A stretch of DNA of 64,000 nucleotides from Putridiphycobacter roseus (GTDB taxonomy: Bacteria; Bacteroidota; Bacteroidia; Flavobacteriales_D; Crocinitomicaceae), in NCBI RefSeq assembly GCF_003234935.1, contig NZ_QKSB01000001.1, forward strand, positions 744,001-808,000, written 5' to 3'. Positions 17,238-26,656 of this stretch are shown here, piece by piece (within the stretch, counting starts at the first letter, position 1; the number at the start of each line of letters is the position of its first letter). Both the position numbers and the translations under genes were made by a program. Below the pieces are notes generated by a model, which was given only the letters and a program-made list of their open reading frames with translations, was not told the origin of the DNA and searched no databases.

Positions 17238-18260
17238 ATGGAAGAAATTTTAGTTACAGGCGGCACTGGTTATATTGGCTCTCACACAGTTGTAGAACTA
17301 ATTGAGTCAGGTTATAAACCAATAATAGTGGATGATTTTAGAAATTCAAAACCATTTATTTTGGATCGTCTAGCTGAAATTACGGGAGAAGAAATAACCC
17401 AATATAAATTAGATTGCGCCGACGAAGAAGCACTATCTGAAGTCTTTGAAAAGCATCCAAACATTGCGGGTGTTATACATTTTGCTGCGGATAAGGCAGT
17501 TGGGGAATCGGCCATTAATCCTTTAAAATATTACGACAATAATATTGGGGGACTTGTAACGGTACTAAAGGTACTTTTAAAATTCAAAGTGCAACATTTT
17601 GTTTTTTCTTCTTCTTGTACTGTTTATGGAGAACCAGAATCCCCGGTGGTCATAGAATCTACCCCTATTCAAAATGCTGCCTCACCTTATGGCGACACCA
17701 AAATAATTTGTGAAAGAATCATTCAAAATACGGTGCAAGCGAATCCAAATTTTAATGCTACTTTATTAAGATATTTTAACCCTATTGGCGCCCATCCGAG
17801 TGCATTAATTGGTGAGTTACCGCAAGGAATACCAAATAATTTAGTTCCTTATATCACACAAACAGCAAATGGTATTCGAGAATCTTTAACCGTTTACGGT
17901 GATGATTATCCTACAGAAGATGGTACTTGTATTAGAGACTATATTCATGTAGTAGATTTAGCGAAGGCGCATGTGAATGCCATTAAATGGCTTAGCAATG
18001 AACCTGCAGGAGTTGTTGAAGCGTTTAACATTGGTACAGGAAAAGGTTCTTCCGTTTTAGAAATCATTCGTACCTTCGAGGCAGTTAACCAATTAAAAAT
18101 AAAATATGCCATTGGTCCTAAAAGAGCAGGAGATGTAATTCAAATTTATGCCAACCCTACTAAGGCAAAAACCGTTTTAAATTGGACGGCAAAATATACA
18201 ATTGCCGACGCTTTAAAGCACTCATGGAATTGGGAAAAATCTTTATTAACTTTAAAATGA
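17238..18260 (+). CDS. galE: UDP-glucose 4-epimerase
   Basis: The 340-residue extended SDR enzyme interconverts UDP-glucose and UDP-galactose using tightly bound NAD+, supplying sugars for surface polysaccharide and galactose use. The Rossmann motif is GGTGYIGSH (8-16). The catalytic residues are Ser125/Ser126 in FSSSCTVYG and Tyr151/Lys155 in SPYGDTK. The RYFNPIGAHPSALIGE and GDDYPTEDGTCIRDYIHV segments are GalE signatures. Length is typical. Its stop overlaps the start of the next gene (ATGA), so the two are translationally coupled. Two glycosyltransferase genes lie a few kb downstream on the other strand. Confidence 0.95.
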   Translation: MEEILVTGGTGYIGSHTVVELIESGYKPIIVDDFRNSKPFILDRLAEITGEEITQYKLDCADEEALSEVFEKHPNIAGVIHFAADKAVGESAINPLKYYDNNIGGLVTVLKVLLKFKVQHFVFSSSCTVYGEPESPVVIESTPIQNAASPYGDTKIICERIIQNTVQANPNFNATLLRYFNPIGAHPSALIGELPQGIPNNLVPYITQTANGIRESLTVYGDDYPTEDGTCIRDYIHVVDLAKAHVNAIKWLSNEPAGVVEAFNIGTGKGSSVLEIIRTFEAVNQLKIKYAIGPKRAGDVIQIYANPTKAKTVLNWTAKYTIADALKHSWNWEKSLLTLK

Positions 18261-19006
18261 AAATAATATTTACCCTTCTTGCACTTTTTATTTTCCAAAT
18301 TGTCATTGGACAAAATAGTGCTGACCGTCCTTTTAATTTATTAAATAGAAAACCTGGGGTAATGCGACATTATAGTTTATTTGCCCCAACTGAAACTTCA
18401 GCTGAAAAGTTTGACCGATTAAATACCCACATTTTTTTCAACAATTGGTTAGGAAATACTCAGGGGGTGGCCACGAAATTTTATGCAATTGGACATGGTT
18501 TGAACCTTTCTTTCGATATTCCATTTTCTAAAAATTCCATCTTTGGAATAGGCATTGGATTAGGTTACACCCATTACAATATTCGCCATGACGGTAATTT
18601 AATATTTGAATCTGCAGCAGTGCCACAAAAACCGACACCTGATTACACACTCTTGAAGCCATATACTGGACAAAAAAGATGGATTAATAGAACTGTTTTT
18701 AATCAAATTGATGTTCCTTTTGAACTTCGCATTCGCTCCCGTAAGGAAAGACATAAAGTTAAACTTTACCCCGGTTTTAAAGTCGGTTATATTTTTGATA
18801 ATTACCAAAAATGGCGCGTTAACGACTTAAAGTATAAATCCTTTAATTTTCCAGATGTACAACACTTACAATATGGCGCTACTTTGAGGCTAGGAATGGA
18901 TAATATATTTTTATTTGGAGAATATAATCTATCTTACCTTTTCGAAAATAAAAATAGTACCCAATTAAATATGTTCTCTGTAGGTATTAGTATTGGGTGG
19001 TTTTAA
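18257..19006 (+). CDS. Probable outer-membrane beta-barrel protein
   Basis: From the ATG at 18257 the product is 249 residues with a clear signal peptide (MKIIFTLLALFIFQIVIGQ). A longer frame from 18182 would put 25 residues before this signal and run inside galE, so I rejected it. The mature part has alternating hydrophobic strands rich in Tyr and Gly (FGIGIGLGYTHYNIR, VKLYPGFKVGYIFDNY) and ends in a strand finishing with Phe (VGISIGWF). That is the pattern of small outer-membrane barrels recognised by Bam. It overlaps the galE stop by 4 nt. The specific function is unknown. Confidence 0.75.
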   Translation: MKIIFTLLALFIFQIVIGQNSADRPFNLLNRKPGVMRHYSLFAPTETSAEKFDRLNTHIFFNNWLGNTQGVATKFYAIGHGLNLSFDIPFSKNSIFGIGIGLGYTHYNIRHDGNLIFESAAVPQKPTPDYTLLKPYTGQKRWINRTVFNQIDVPFELRIRSRKERHKVKLYPGFKVGYIFDNYQKWRVNDLKYKSFNFPDVQHLQYGATLRLGMDNIFLFGEYNLSYLFENKNSTQLNMFSVGISIGWF

Positions 19007-19066
19007 TTTAGACTTTGACCCTGCAACAATTAAGAATTTTTAGCGAATAATATTTAAACAAATAGG

Positions 19067-19074
19067 TATCTTTG
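19067..19074 (+). promoter_or_regulatory. -7 promoter box of the polyprenyl synthase operon
   Basis: TATCTTTG, an exact TAnnTTTG match, ends 11 nt before the ATG at 19086. A TTTTAG stretch lies near the expected -33 position but is not a clean TTG. Confidence 0.6.
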
Positions 19075-19085
19075 CAACTTAATCT

Positions 19086-20063
19086 ATGGTATCTGTAAAC
19101 GAAATTAAAGAAAGTGTAAGTGATGAAATGAAGGTCTTTGAAAAAAAATTCAAAGAGGCTATGGTTTCCGAAGCTCCTTTATTAAATAAAATTACACATT
19201 ACATTATTAAAAGAAAAGGGAAGCAAATGCGTCCCATGTTCGTCTTTTTGACGGCAAAAATGTTGCATGGACAAGTGGAAGAAAAAACTTATAGAGCAGC
19301 TTCTTTAATCGAGTTATTACATACCGCTACTTTAGTCCACGACGACGTAGTAGATGATGCCAATGAAAGAAGAGGTTTCTTTTCTGTAAATGCTTTGTGG
19401 AAAAATAAAATTGCCGTTTTGGTTGGCGATTATCTATTATCTCAAGGCTTATTAATGTCGGTAGAAAGTAAAGAATTTCAATTACTGAAAATTGTTTCGG
19501 AAGCAGTAAAAGAAATGAGTGAAGGAGAACTTTTACAAATTGAAAAATCAAGAAAACTAGACATTACCGAAGAAGTATATTTTGAGGTAATTCGAAAAAA
19601 AACAGCTTCGTTAATTGCCTCTTGTTGTGCGGCAGGAGCAGCTTCAGTAACAGAAGATGAAACAACCGTGGCAACATTAAAAAAGTTTGGAGAATTAGTA
19701 GGGCTAGCCTTTCAAATTAAAGATGATATTTTTGATTATGGCGATAGCGAAGCTATTGGGAAACCAACAGGAAATGATATCCGAGAACAAAAGATGACAC
19801 TCCCACTGATTTATGTCTTGAATAATGGTACAATAGAGGACAAACGAACTTTGATAAATATTGTGAAAAATCACAATGAAAATAAAGTAAAAGTAAAAGA
19901 AGCCATGAATATTGTAATAAAAAGTGGCGGTATACAATATGCCCATGCAAAAATGTTGGAATACCGAAAAGAAGCCATTCAATTATTACAACAATTCCCA
20001 GATAATGAACCAAAAAGAATTCTAATTGGCTTAGTAGATTATACTGTAAACAGAGAAAAATGA
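19086..20063 (+). CDS. All-trans polyprenyl diphosphate synthase
   Basis: The 325-residue enzyme condenses isopentenyl diphosphate onto an allylic primer to make the isoprenoid chain of menaquinone or a similar carrier. The first Asp-rich motif is DDVVD at 86-90 (LVHDDVVDDANERRG) and the second is DDIFD at 213-217 (FQIKDDIFDYG), both complete. The GKQMRPMFVFL and EGELLQIE segments are standard. Small residues before the first motif (HTATLVHDD) point to a medium or long product, as in octaprenyl or heptaprenyl synthases, but chain length cannot be fixed by eye. The next gene overlaps its stop by 4 nt. Confidence 0.93.
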   Translation: MVSVNEIKESVSDEMKVFEKKFKEAMVSEAPLLNKITHYIIKRKGKQMRPMFVFLTAKMLHGQVEEKTYRAASLIELLHTATLVHDDVVDDANERRGFFSVNALWKNKIAVLVGDYLLSQGLLMSVESKEFQLLKIVSEAVKEMSEGELLQIEKSRKLDITEEVYFEVIRKKTASLIASCCAAGAASVTEDETTVATLKKFGELVGLAFQIKDDIFDYGDSEAIGKPTGNDIREQKMTLPLIYVLNNGTIEDKRTLINIVKNHNENKVKVKEAMNIVIKSGGIQYAHAKMLEYRKEAIQLLQQFPDNEPKRILIGLVDYTVNREK

Positions 20064-20455
20064 TGAAACTATTTGTCGGTGTATTGGGTGTGATGCTAGT
20101 AATTTTTCCTAGCTGTAATGAAGCCACCTCAACGAATGAAGAAACAAGTGCCAAAATGGTCACTAAAAATGTTAAACCGGGCTATTATCAAGAATTTTAT
20201 GATAATGGACAGGTTAAAGTGGAAGGTAAAAAAAATAAAGCTGGTTTAAAAGAAGGGCTTTGGATGTCGTTTTTTGAAAATGGTAACAAAATGAGTGAGT
20301 CCAATTTTAAAAATGGTCTCAATGATGGCTATTCTATGGTGTGGCAACCAAATGCTTTAGTCCACTATTTTGGTAACTATAAAGCCGGAAAAAAAATTGG
20401 TGAGTGGACTTTTTATGACAAAAATGGTAAAGTAAGCAAAGTAGAAAACTATTAA
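20060..20455 (+). CDS. Small lipoprotein with MORN-like repeats
   Basis: The 131-residue protein has a lipoprotein signal with lipobox IFPSC (Cys19 would be the lipidated residue). Three or so MORN-type units follow: YYQEFYDNGQVKVEG, GLWMSFFENGNKMSES and GEWTFYDKNGKVSK. Such proteins are common in Bacteroidota and are often annotated as YwqK-type, but no toxin partner is present here. The start overlaps the polyprenyl synthase stop (ATGATGA), and a second Met follows at once. Its 3' end overlaps the convergent glycosyltransferase by 4 nt, so no terminator can fit between them. Confidence 0.8.
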   Translation: MMKLFVGVLGVMLVIFPSCNEATSTNEETSAKMVTKNVKPGYYQEFYDNGQVKVEGKKNKAGLKEGLWMSFFENGNKMSESNFKNGLNDGYSMVWQPNALVHYFGNYKAGKKIGEWTFYDKNGKVSKVENY

Positions 20456-21585
20456 TCAAATAAACTTGCTACTGTTAATGCAGCACCTTTCTGGTTATTA
20501 AAAACACGAGTAAAGTTTTCTTTTCTCTTTTCGTAATCTTTTATTGTAAATGGCGTGACCATCAATTTTTCAAAAGTTTGTTTAATCTCTTTAGGGTTAT
20601 CTATCACCTGACATAAACCCTTAAATAATCCTTCATCATCCATTTTACTATTGATAATAATGTGTTTTCCTTTTGCAAGGGAATGCATCAGCTTTAACTT
20701 GATTCCTGTTTGTTGATCTGTAAACAACAAATGAACTTGTGCAGCCGTCATCAATGCTTCCATTTCTTTTGCATTAGGATTTGCTTGTAAGCTTACATTA
20801 GCCAACAAATTAATTTTATCTACTATTATTTTAGCAGGATTTTTACCTGCAATAATTATTGGGAATTTAGTTTTCGGTGCTATTTCTCTTAAAATGAATA
20901 AAACAGCATTTATATTTTCAATTACCGATAAGTTTCCATGAAAAAACCCATATGGCACTGCTACATTTTGTGCATTGTACGCTATAACTTGGTTGTTATA
21001 AAAAGGGGGAACATGCCAAGTCTTGGTGTATTTTTTAAAATGATTAATATCCTTTTTTGAAATGGATAAAATGCCCGAAGCATCTTTTAAGATCTGTTCA
21101 AATTTCTCCAATTTTTTCGCTTCCCATAAATAGTATTGTTTTTTCACCAAATTATTTTCACCCAAAGCCAATCCTTTATAATAATCATGCTCCACATTAT
21201 GGGCCCGAACAATTTTTCGACGATCCTTTAAAGCCGGGTGATTTAAAAAATAACAGGTTTGTAATCCACTGAATAATATTGGGCTTTTATCTAATAATAA
21301 ATTCTTTAATAAATTACTGTCATTTCGAGTAGCAACTATAAATGGTAATTTACTTGCCAATAATTTTCCGACATGTTTTTTCCTATGGTAATAATTTATG
21401 CTGGAACAAAATTGCTCCAATTTTTTATTTGGTGGATTGTTTCCCGTGTAGTAAAAACAATGTAAAGTAATATTCACCCCTAAATCATGCAAAGCCTTTA
21501 ATTGATAAAACACGTCAATTATACCGCCATAATCTGGTGGATACGGCACATCAAAAGAAACAAAATGCAGGTGTTGCTTATCCAT
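20452..21585 (-). CDS. Glycosyltransferase, GT4-like fold (GT-B)
   Basis: The 377-residue protein starts with a typical GT-B N-terminal strand and glycine loop (HFVSFDVPYPPDYGG). A later region (VPYGFFHGNLSVIENINAV, then FPIIIAGKNPAKI) matches the nucleotide-sugar-binding half of group 1 transferases. The usual Glu-x7-Glu motif of GT4 is not obvious, so the donor sugar is not predicted. It has no membrane helices and likely acts at the inner face of the membrane in surface-glycan assembly. Its start overlaps the preceding glycosyltransferase by 8 nt, so the two form an operon. Confidence 0.8.
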   Translation of the reverse strand: MDKQHLHFVSFDVPYPPDYGGIIDVFYQLKALHDLGVNITLHCFYYTGNNPPNKKLEQFCSSINYYHRKKHVGKLLASKLPFIVATRNDSNLLKNLLLDKSPILFSGLQTCYFLNHPALKDRRKIVRAHNVEHDYYKGLALGENNLVKKQYYLWEAKKLEKFEQILKDASGILSISKKDINHFKKYTKTWHVPPFYNNQVIAYNAQNVAVPYGFFHGNLSVIENINAVLFILREIAPKTKFPIIIAGKNPAKIIVDKINLLANVSLQANPNAKEMEALMTAAQVHLLFTDQQTGIKLKLMHSLAKGKHIIINSKMDDEGLFKGLCQVIDNPKEIKQTFEKLMVTPFTIKDYEKRKENFTRVFNNQKGAALTVASLFD

Positions 21586-22696
21586 AAATACGTGCTAGTT
21601 TTTTGGATTCATTTTTCCAATTTAACTCCTTTGCTGCTTGATGGGTATTGAATACATATTTCGCATGCAATGGTTTATTAAAAAGTATATTTTCCATTTG
21701 TTTTGCTAAATCAATTGGTACTAAACTACGACAAACTTCTCCAACTTGGTATGCGTCCACCACCTTTTTCACTTCCACTAAATCTGTCACTAATAATGGA
21801 ATACCAGCATGGATATAATCAAACACCTTATTGGGTAATGAAAATTTATAGTTTATATTGGTATCTTTATCCAAAGATAAACCCAAATCTGATTGCATGG
21901 TGAAATTCATCAAAAGCTCGTAAGGTTGTTTGCCATAAAACAACACCTTCTCTGTCAATTTTTCAGCTCTTACTTTCTCCTTTAACGCGGGAATTACATC
22001 TCCATCTCCTACAAAAATCAACACGGTATTTGGTACCAATTTAATGGCTTCTACCGCCTCTTCAGCACCTCGGTCAACATTAATTCCTGCACCTTGTATA
22101 ATGACAATTTTTTTATCTAATGGTAGGCCCAATTCTTTTTTAGTTAAACTTTTTGTTGCTTTTATAAAGTTAGAAATATTCCTTATCACTTCAATTTTAC
22201 CTGGGTATAATTTTTGATACAAGTCGGCAATAGAGGAATTGACCGTATACATTTTATCCACCTTAGGCAAACAATACTTTTCTATCCTTTGCCATACCTT
22301 TTGTACTTTTGGTCGACTTTCCAACTCAGGAACACCCGTATAATATTCATGGGCGTCATAAACTAAAGTCGTATTTCTTTTAAAACTTTTTGCCATTCTA
22401 TTGGCTAATAAAGTATCCAAGTCATTGGCCAATAGCACATCTGTTTTATGAAATAGTAAATAAAAAAATAAGCGGACATTGTAGCTAGCATAAAACAAAG
22501 CCCCGGTAGTAAAAGGTAAATTAAATCGTTTTACCCGGTAAGGACGGTCATTTAATGCTGGGGAACTTTTTAATTTTCGGCCACACAAAGTAATGTCATA
22601 ACCTGTATCGTGTAAAAAAGCACAAATTCGCTTTACTCTTTGGTCTGTGTATAAGTCATTCGTGACGGAAATGATAATTTTCTTTTGCTTTTTCAC
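21578..22696 (-). CDS. Glycosyltransferase family 4 (group 1) protein, GTG start
   Basis: The 372-residue protein begins ISVTNDLYTDQRVKRICAFL, the common N-terminus of Bacteroidota group 1 glycosyltransferases, followed by VLLANDLDTLLAN and VYDAHEYYTGVPEL. The C-terminal half has VIIQGAGINVDRGAEEAVEA and LIFVGDGDVIPALK, the glycine-rich donor-binding strands. The start codon is GTG: the next upstream in-frame codons include a stop, and the promoter box TACATTTG ends exactly 4 nt before it. It is the first gene of a two-gene glycosyltransferase operon. Confidence 0.88.
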   Translation of the reverse strand: MKKQKKIIISVTNDLYTDQRVKRICAFLHDTGYDITLCGRKLKSSPALNDRPYRVKRFNLPFTTGALFYASYNVRLFFYLLFHKTDVLLANDLDTLLANRMAKSFKRNTTLVYDAHEYYTGVPELESRPKVQKVWQRIEKYCLPKVDKMYTVNSSIADLYQKLYPGKIEVIRNISNFIKATKSLTKKELGLPLDKKIVIIQGAGINVDRGAEEAVEAIKLVPNTVLIFVGDGDVIPALKEKVRAEKLTEKVLFYGKQPYELLMNFTMQSDLGLSLDKDTNINYKFSLPNKVFDYIHAGIPLLVTDLVEVKKVVDAYQVGEVCRSLVPIDLAKQMENILFNKPLHAKYVFNTHQAAKELNWKNESKKLARIYG

Positions 22697-22700
22697 TATT

Positions 22701-22708
22701 CAAATGTA
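22701..22708 (-). promoter_or_regulatory. -7 promoter box of the glycosyltransferase operon, 4 nt from a GTG start
   Basis: Minus-strand order is TACATTTG, AATA, GTG. The box is a perfect TAnnTTTG match and the spacing implies a leaderless message. Confidence 0.5.
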
Positions 22709-22841
22709 TAAAGTATTTTTTATTCAAAGAACTTCCATCAATTTTTTATAAGAACAATCATTCTATTAATTGGCACTCGAACACAGCCTATGCGCGAGTT
22801 AAAATTAAAAAAAATTACTACATTGGCTTAAAATACACCCT

Positions 22842-25298
22842 ATGAAAATATTTTTACTCGCTTTCTTTTTAAGTATAATTAGCTTGGGATATAGCCAAGA
22901 AATAACCCAAAATATCCGTGGAAAAATAGTAGATGCAGACACAAAAATGCCTTTAATTGGCTGCACTATAAAATTGCTAAATACAGCAGCGGTATTTTAT
23001 GGCACCACCACCAATTTAACTGGTGATTTTACCTTAAAAAATATACCCATTGGCAAACATGAGTTAGCGTTTAATTATACCGGATATACCCCAACCGTTA
23101 GAACGGTGACCTTAAACTCTGGAAAAGAGTCCATCCTAATTATTGAATTGGAAGAGTCGAGCTTTGTAGGCAGTGAAATTGAAGTAGTGGGTGCAAAAAA
23201 AGGAGAAGTAATTAACGAAATGGCTACCGTATCTGCGCAAAGTTTTACAATTGAGGAAACCAATCGCTATGCGGGAAGCAGAGGAGACCCTGCTAGAATG
23301 ATGTCCAATTATGCAGGTGCACAAGGCGCAGATGATTCCAGAAACGACATTGTGGTAAGAGGAAATTCACCTTTAGGGGTTTTATATAAAATAGAAGGTG
23401 TGGATATTCCAAATCCAAACCATTTTGCCATTGCGGGTTCCGCGGGTGGACCAGTAGCTATATTGAACAATAAATTCTTATCTAATTCCGACTTTTTCAT
23501 GAGTGCTTTTCCTGCTGAATATGGTAATTCCATGGCTGGAGTATTTGACATTAATTTAAGGAATGGCAATAATTCCATTCACGAATTTTCAGGACAGTTT
23601 GGATTTTTAGGGACAGAATTTCAAGTAGAAGGACCTTTATCTGCAAATTCAAAAGCCAGTTACTTAATTGGCGGAAGATATTCTACCCTTACCATGATGA
23701 AAAAAATTGGTGTTACCATAGGAACTGATGCGGTACCTTTATACGGAGATGGTGCTTTTAAATTTAACTTTCCATTAAAAAAAGGAGGAGACATCTCCTT
23801 TTTTGGCATTGGTGGTGCCAGTGAAATTGAAATTTTAATTTCAGACCAGGAAGAACCAGCTCAAGATGCTTTTGGAGACCAGGATCGGGACCAATATTTT
23901 GGTTCTCAAATGTACTTTACAGGGATAAGTTTAACTAAGCCAATTAACCAAAAAACATTTATCAAGTCAACTATTGCATATGGCCGAGAAAACCAGCACA
24001 CAAATCACGAATATATACTCCGTGATTTAAATCCAGATTCCACGTGGAACTATAAAGCAGCACCATTTACCATGATGGGCTATCAATATTTAATCAATAA
24101 AGTATCAGCCTATACCAGTGTGACGCGAAAAATAAATTCAAAACATTTAATTAAAGCAGGAATTAATTTAGATGCTTATACCTTTAACATGCAAGATTCT
24201 ATTCGAAATGACATTAGTGACTCCACTTCTGCTTTTAAAGCACGTTGGGATTACAAGTCAGTCAATCCCGATTTATTGCTCCAAGCCTTTGTGCAGTGGC
24301 GTTACAAAATAACCCCGAGTTTAGTTTTAAATGCTGGATTACACAGTCAATATTTTTCTCTGAGTAATAGTGTATCCCCCATTGAACCAAGAGTAGGTCT
24401 AAAATATAATTTAAATGAAAAAAGTGTTTTGGCAGGTGGTGTAGGTATGCATTCTCAAACCCAACCTATGTACATATATACCTATCACCAAATTGATCCC
24501 ATTACCGGCGATAAAGTTTACCATAATATAGACATGGATTTTTCAAGGAGCATACATACCGTATTGAGTTATGCCACTTCCATCAAAAATTCCTTGAAAT
24601 TTAAAACGGAAGTTTATTACCAGCACTTATATAATATCCCTGTTGAAACAACCTCTTCCTCCTTTTCTTTAGTCAACCAAGGTTCGGGATTTTCTAGATT
24701 CTTTCCCAATGATTTACAAAATACAGGAACAGGACAAAACTACGGAATTGAATTCACCCTCCAAAAATTCTTTAATAAGTCTTTCTTTTTCTTAACTACT
24801 GTAAGTCTTTATAATTCTAAATACCGAGGTTCAGATGGGGTTTTAAGAGATACAGATTTTAATGGTAATTATATTGTAAATGGCCTTGTCGGAAAAGAAT
24901 TTATCTTGGGGAAAAAGAAAAATAAAAAACTTGGGTTTGGTGGCAAAATAACCTTTGCAGGTGGTAAAAGATATGGCTATGTAGACACTGTCGCAACCAA
25001 CGAATTAAAAGAAATTGTATTCCTTGATGAAGGCTACAACACCCAGCGATTTAGAGAATACTTTAGGCTTGACTTTAAGGTTAATTATACCTTAAACGCT
25101 GCCAAAGTCACCCATGAATTTGGATTGGATTTAGTGAATGTATTCAATACTCCTAACATTTTAGGATTAACTTATGTCCCTAACGAAACCAATCCAAGTG
25201 AACCTTATCAATTTAGAAATCAACTCGGTTTACTACCATTGTTTTATTATAAAATTGAGTTTAAATTAAATAAGCGTTCAAGGGGACTGCAAGAGTAA
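22842..25298 (+). CDS. TonB-dependent outer-membrane receptor with carboxypeptidase-like domain
   Basis: The 818-residue protein has a signal peptide (cleavage near SLGYSQ), a carboxypeptidase-D regulatory-like domain (about 24-105: IRGKIVDADTKMPLIGCTI ... LKNIPIGKHELAFNYTGY), and a plug domain (SRGDPARMMSNYAGA, NDIVVRGNSPLGVLYKIEG). A 22-strand-type barrel follows. Receptors of this class import a ligand across the outer membrane using TonB energy. There is no SusD partner beside it, so it is not a standard glycan-uptake locus, and the ligand cannot be inferred. A near-consensus box TACATTGG lies 15 nt before the ATG, and a shared terminator follows the gene. Confidence 0.9.
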   Translation: MKIFLLAFFLSIISLGYSQEITQNIRGKIVDADTKMPLIGCTIKLLNTAAVFYGTTTNLTGDFTLKNIPIGKHELAFNYTGYTPTVRTVTLNSGKESILIIELEESSFVGSEIEVVGAKKGEVINEMATVSAQSFTIEETNRYAGSRGDPARMMSNYAGAQGADDSRNDIVVRGNSPLGVLYKIEGVDIPNPNHFAIAGSAGGPVAILNNKFLSNSDFFMSAFPAEYGNSMAGVFDINLRNGNNSIHEFSGQFGFLGTEFQVEGPLSANSKASYLIGGRYSTLTMMKKIGVTIGTDAVPLYGDGAFKFNFPLKKGGDISFFGIGGASEIEILISDQEEPAQDAFGDQDRDQYFGSQMYFTGISLTKPINQKTFIKSTIAYGRENQHTNHEYILRDLNPDSTWNYKAAPFTMMGYQYLINKVSAYTSVTRKINSKHLIKAGINLDAYTFNMQDSIRNDISDSTSAFKARWDYKSVNPDLLLQAFVQWRYKITPSLVLNAGLHSQYFSLSNSVSPIEPRVGLKYNLNEKSVLAGGVGMHSQTQPMYIYTYHQIDPITGDKVYHNIDMDFSRSIHTVLSYATSIKNSLKFKTEVYYQHLYNIPVETTSSSFSLVNQGSGFSRFFPNDLQNTGTGQNYGIEFTLQKFFNKSFFFLTTVSLYNSKYRGSDGVLRDTDFNGNYIVNGLVGKEFILGKKKNKKLGFGGKITFAGGKRYGYVDTVATNELKEIVFLDEGYNTQRFREYFRLDFKVNYTLNAAKVTHEFGLDLVNVFNTPNILGLTYVPNETNPSEPYQFRNQLGLLPLFYYKIEFKLNKRSRGLQE

Positions 25299-25311
25299 TA
25301 TATTTTGGACA

Positions 25312-25352
25312 AAAAAAGCCATGACAATAAATGTCATGGCTTCATTTTTTTG
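25312..25352. terminator. Bidirectional terminator between the receptor gene and kbl
   Basis: A perfect 11-bp stem (AAGCCATGACA / TGTCATGGCTT) with a 5-nt loop is flanked by an A-run on the left and a T-run on the right, so it works for both convergent genes. Confidence 0.9.
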
Positions 25353-25362
25353 TAAAACTATT

Positions 25363-26553
25363 TTATTTAATCACACCTAATTCTTTCCCTACTTTTTCAA
25401 AAGCAGCAATGGCTTTATCAAGGTGTTCTGTAGTATGGGCGGCAGAAAGTTGCACTCTAATTCTTGCTTGGTCTTTTGGTACAACTGGGTAAAAGAATCC
25501 TATGGCATAAACGCCTTCTTCTAATAACCTATTTGCAAATTTTTGCGATAAAGCAGCATCATATAACATCACAGGAACAATGGCAGAATCACCATCCTTA
25601 ATTTCTAAACCAGCTTTTTTAATCCCTGCTTTAAAATAATTGGTATTTGCTTCTAACTTATCTCTCAATTCGGTTGATCCGCTTAACAAGTCGAATACAG
25701 CAATGGAAGCACCTACAATAGAAGGCGCTAATGAATTGGAGAATAAATATGGACGAGAACGTTGGCGCAATAATTCTACGACTTCTTTTTTAGCAGCCGT
25801 AAATCCACCCATTGCACCACCTAAGGCTTTACCTAATGTTCCAGTGATAATGTCAACTCTACCCATCACATTATTATATTCATGCGTACCACGACCAGTT
25901 TTACCAATAAAACCTGTCGCATGGCAATCATCCACCATTACCATTGCATCATATTTTTCTGCTAAATCACAAATCTTATCTAATTTTGCCACAAAACCAT
26001 CCATTGAAAACACACCATCTGTCACAATAATTCTATTGCGTTGCGCTTGTGCTGCAATCAATTGCTTCTCTAAATCTTCCATGTCAGAATTTGCGTAGCG
26101 ATATCTTTCGGCTTTACACAAACGTACACCATCAATAATGGAAGCATGGTTTAAAGCATCTGAAATAATAGCATCTTCTTTTGAAAATAAAGGCTCAAAA
26201 ACACCACCATTCGCATCAAATGCTGCTGCATATAAAATGGTATCTTCCATTCCTAAGAAATCAGAAATTTTTGCTTCTAATTCTTTATGTATGTCTTGCG
26301 TTCCACAAATAAATCGAACAGACGACATACCAAAACCATGTGAATCTAAGGCTTTTTTGGCGCCTTCAATAACACTGGGATGAGAGGACAAGCCAAGATA
26401 ATTATTGGCACACATAATAATTACCTCTTGTCCCGAATCAACTTTTACAGTCGCACCTTGTGGTGTAGTAATAATTCGTTCACTTTTATAAAGTCCAGCC
26501 TCCTTAATGGCTGCTAACTCTTCTTTTAATTGGTTTTCTAATTTTCCGATCAT
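25363..26553 (-). CDS. kbl: Glycine C-acetyltransferase (2-amino-3-ketobutyrate CoA ligase)
   Basis: The 396-residue PLP enzyme cleaves 2-amino-3-oxobutyrate with CoA to glycine and acetyl-CoA, the second step of threonine breakdown. The PLP lysine is Lys242 in [13 protein letters not shown]. The PLP-binding DDCHATG segment has Asp208 and His211. The N-terminal [13 protein letters not shown] and the [14 protein letters not shown] segment mark the Kbl branch of alpha-oxoamine synthases rather than BioF or serine palmitoyltransferase. The partner threonine dehydrogenase starts at 63413, about 37 kb away in the same window. A near-consensus promoter box lies 21 nt upstream. Confidence 0.96.
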   Translation of the reverse strand: MIGKLENQLKEELAAIKEAGLYKSERIITTPQGATVKVDSGQEVIIMCANNYLGLSSHPSVIEGAKKALDSHGFGMSSVRFICGTQDIHKELEAKISDFLGMEDTILYAAAFDANGGVFEPLFSKEDAIISDALNHASIIDGVRLCKAERYRYANSDMEDLEKQLIAAQAQRNRIIVTDGVFSMDGFVAKLDKICDLAEKYDAMVMVDDCHATGFIGKTGRGTHEYNNVMGRVDIITGTLGKALGGAMGGFTAAKKEVVELLRQRSRPYLFSNSLAPSIVGASIAVFDLLSGSTELRDKLEANTNYFKAGIKKAGLEIKDGDSAIVPVMLYDAALSQKFANRLLEEGVYAIGFFYPVVPKDQARIRVQLSAAHTTEHLDKAIAAFEKVGKELGVIK

Positions 26554-26574
26554 TTGTCTAGCTATTTAATGCCC

Positions 26575-26582
26575 TAAAGGTA
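26575..26582 (-). promoter_or_regulatory. Possible -7 box of kbl
   Basis: TACCTTTA on the minus strand, one mismatch from TAnnTTTG, ending 21 nt before the kbl ATG. Confidence 0.35.
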
Positions 26583-26643
26583 AAAAAAAATAAGAAGGCA
26601 ACATTTAAATTCATTTTTTTCAATGCTTCTTTACATTATCTCA

Positions 26644-26651
26644 TATATTTG
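26644..26651 (+). promoter_or_regulatory. -7 promoter box of the O-antigen-ligase-like gene
   Basis: TATATTTG, an exact match, ends 5 nt before the ATG at 26657. Either the mRNA is nearly leaderless or translation starts at the in-frame ATG at 26681. Confidence 0.5.
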
Positions 26652-26656
26652 AAAGG

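Noticed and set aside
25640..26098. Open frame of 152 codons on the plus strand inside kbl
   Set aside because: Antisense shadow of kbl; composition and lack of any family motif match a chance frame.
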